Both the position numbers and the translations under genes were made by a program. Below the pieces are notes generated by a model. The model had not been told where the DNA came from, ran no database searches, and saw only the letters and a program-made list of their open reading frames with translations. This document shows, piece after piece, positions 62,982 through 64,000 of a stretch of DNA of 64,000 bases (the stretch's first letter is position 1; every line of letters begins with the position of its first letter). The DNA is from Cinnamomum chago (lineage: Eukaryota; Streptophyta; Magnoliopsida; Laurales; Lauraceae): NCBI GenBank assembly GCA_038049695.1, contig CP142453.1, forward strand, positions 110,087,501 through 110,151,500, given 5' to 3'.

Positions 62982-64000
62982 TGTTAGGATTTTTGTAGAC
63001 TGCAATTTGATGGATGCATTATCATTCAAGCATCATTTGATTTACACACATATGCATTGTTTTAAGAAACTTGAAATCTTGTTTTATACATGCATTAGTT
63101 TTTAAGTCTTGAAGATATATTGATTTATGCATGATTTTTTTTTAATCTTGGATGCATTTGTTTTTTAAAAGAGTTTTAGAAAATCAAGCTAGCCTATGAG
63201 TTTTAAATCTTTCAAAATGTTTTAGGCTTTTTATGGTTCATGTTTTAAAACACTTAGTATGATTTAAAACATGTTTTTAAGCTTGATTAAATGGCCCAAA
63301 AAGTTCCCTCAAGAAAACCTTCAAATATGCAAAAGTTGAGAATTTTTGGTCCCAGGCTGTCAACCTGCAGTGAGGCAGGTCGACCTGCCCAGGGACCCAG
63401 GTCGACCTGCCACACTGCAGGTTGACTGGGTCCTGAAGCTCCAACGGTCATTTTTCTGACCGTTGTGTGTAGCAGGTCGACCCCCCCTTTTGGCAGGTCG
63501 ATCTGGGACTAGCCGTTGGGCATTTTTTGCTATAAATATGAGTTCTTTCCTTTGCCAAAAGTTGAGAATTTTAAGGCCCTCCTTGAGGGGTTTTGAGGCA
63601 AATCAAAGGAAAATGAACTAAGGGATGAAGGGGATCATTAGGAAAGCTAAAGCTTGGATTAATGAAGTTAAATCACCAAGTAGGCTCTACTTTCCTTAAT
63701 CATATGTTTTCATGCTTTATTTTACTTTTGGTAAATCTTGTGTAGCATGATAAACTATGTATGAAGTGTTGTGTCCTTAACATGTTTTATGTTTTGAGTT
63801 GATTTATTGTTTTGGATACAACACCATTTGATTCAATCCAAGTAGTACTTTATCTTTGGTAAATCTAAGTAGATCATGTTAATGAAAGAACCTTTGACAT
63901 TATATGTAACATGATTCCTATACTTGGTTGAATCTATGGTTGTTGTTTTTCAACATAAGAAAATCACTTTCAAAACTACCTTATGTTTTGGATTCAACAT
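62982..64000 (+). mobile_element. Start of an LTR, probably Ty1/copia type, cut by window edge
   Basis: Begins TGTTAGGATTTTTGTAGACT. At 63350-63510 lie repeated, partly palindromic CAGGTCGACCTG motifs and CCAACGGTCA/TGACCGTTG inverted words, then a TATA box (GCTATAAATATG, about 63530) with an AT-rich leader. This arrangement is common in plant copia LTRs. The right end is outside the window, so family and integrity cannot be judged. Confidence 0.5.

Overview
This is a stretch of flowering-plant nuclear DNA. It holds a spliced plant isochorismate synthase gene with an apparent plastid-targeting start, an intronless plant receptor-like protein, and plant-type CACTA, hAT, Tourist, Helitron, L1, RTE, SINE and Ty3/gypsy elements. 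The species cannot be fixed from the sequence. Long repeat-filled introns (up to about 5.9 kb) and heavy nesting point to a medium or large, repeat-rich genome, probably not a grass.

Layout. 1-7380: one end of a CACTA (En/Spm-like) DNA transposon with its TNP2-type transposase on the minus strand; it runs off the left edge. 7410-7770: a small inverted-repeat MITE. 8355-10787: an intact leucine-rich-repeat receptor-like protein (minus strand). 11305-11993: three SINE copies in a row. 14060-15890: an L1 LINE remnant split by a hAT element that itself carries a second hAT-like element. 15985-18465: a decayed partial copy of the receptor-like protein, split by a hAT MITE and by a 1.46-kb Helitron. 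19452-36699: isochorismate synthase in 15 exons (minus strand), its introns carrying hAT and Tourist MITEs, RTE LINE tails and a perfect 39-bp inverted repeat. 38258-38400: a fragment of a dihydrolipoyl dehydrogenase gene. 40151-48749: a broken Ty3/gypsy element of Tat-like layout, invaded by a hAT element. 48834-55099: two related Helitrons head to tail, each loaded with AT-rich minisatellite. 56290-57385: a minisatellite of about 142 bp per unit. 57718-60638: a gypsy-type solo LTR. 62982-64000: the start of another LTR cut by the window edge.

Only two host genes look functional. Isochorismate synthase makes isochorismate in the plastid, the precursor of phylloquinone and, in many plants, of the defence hormone salicylic acid. 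The receptor-like protein belongs to a family that includes immune and developmental receptors. Both could bear on defence, but their closeness is no evidence of joint action in a plant genome.

I found no convincing new gene system. The most interesting signals are structural: the tandem Helitron pair, the dated nesting of several elements (confirmed by target-site duplications and restored reading frames), and two unusual splice donors in isochorismate synthase.
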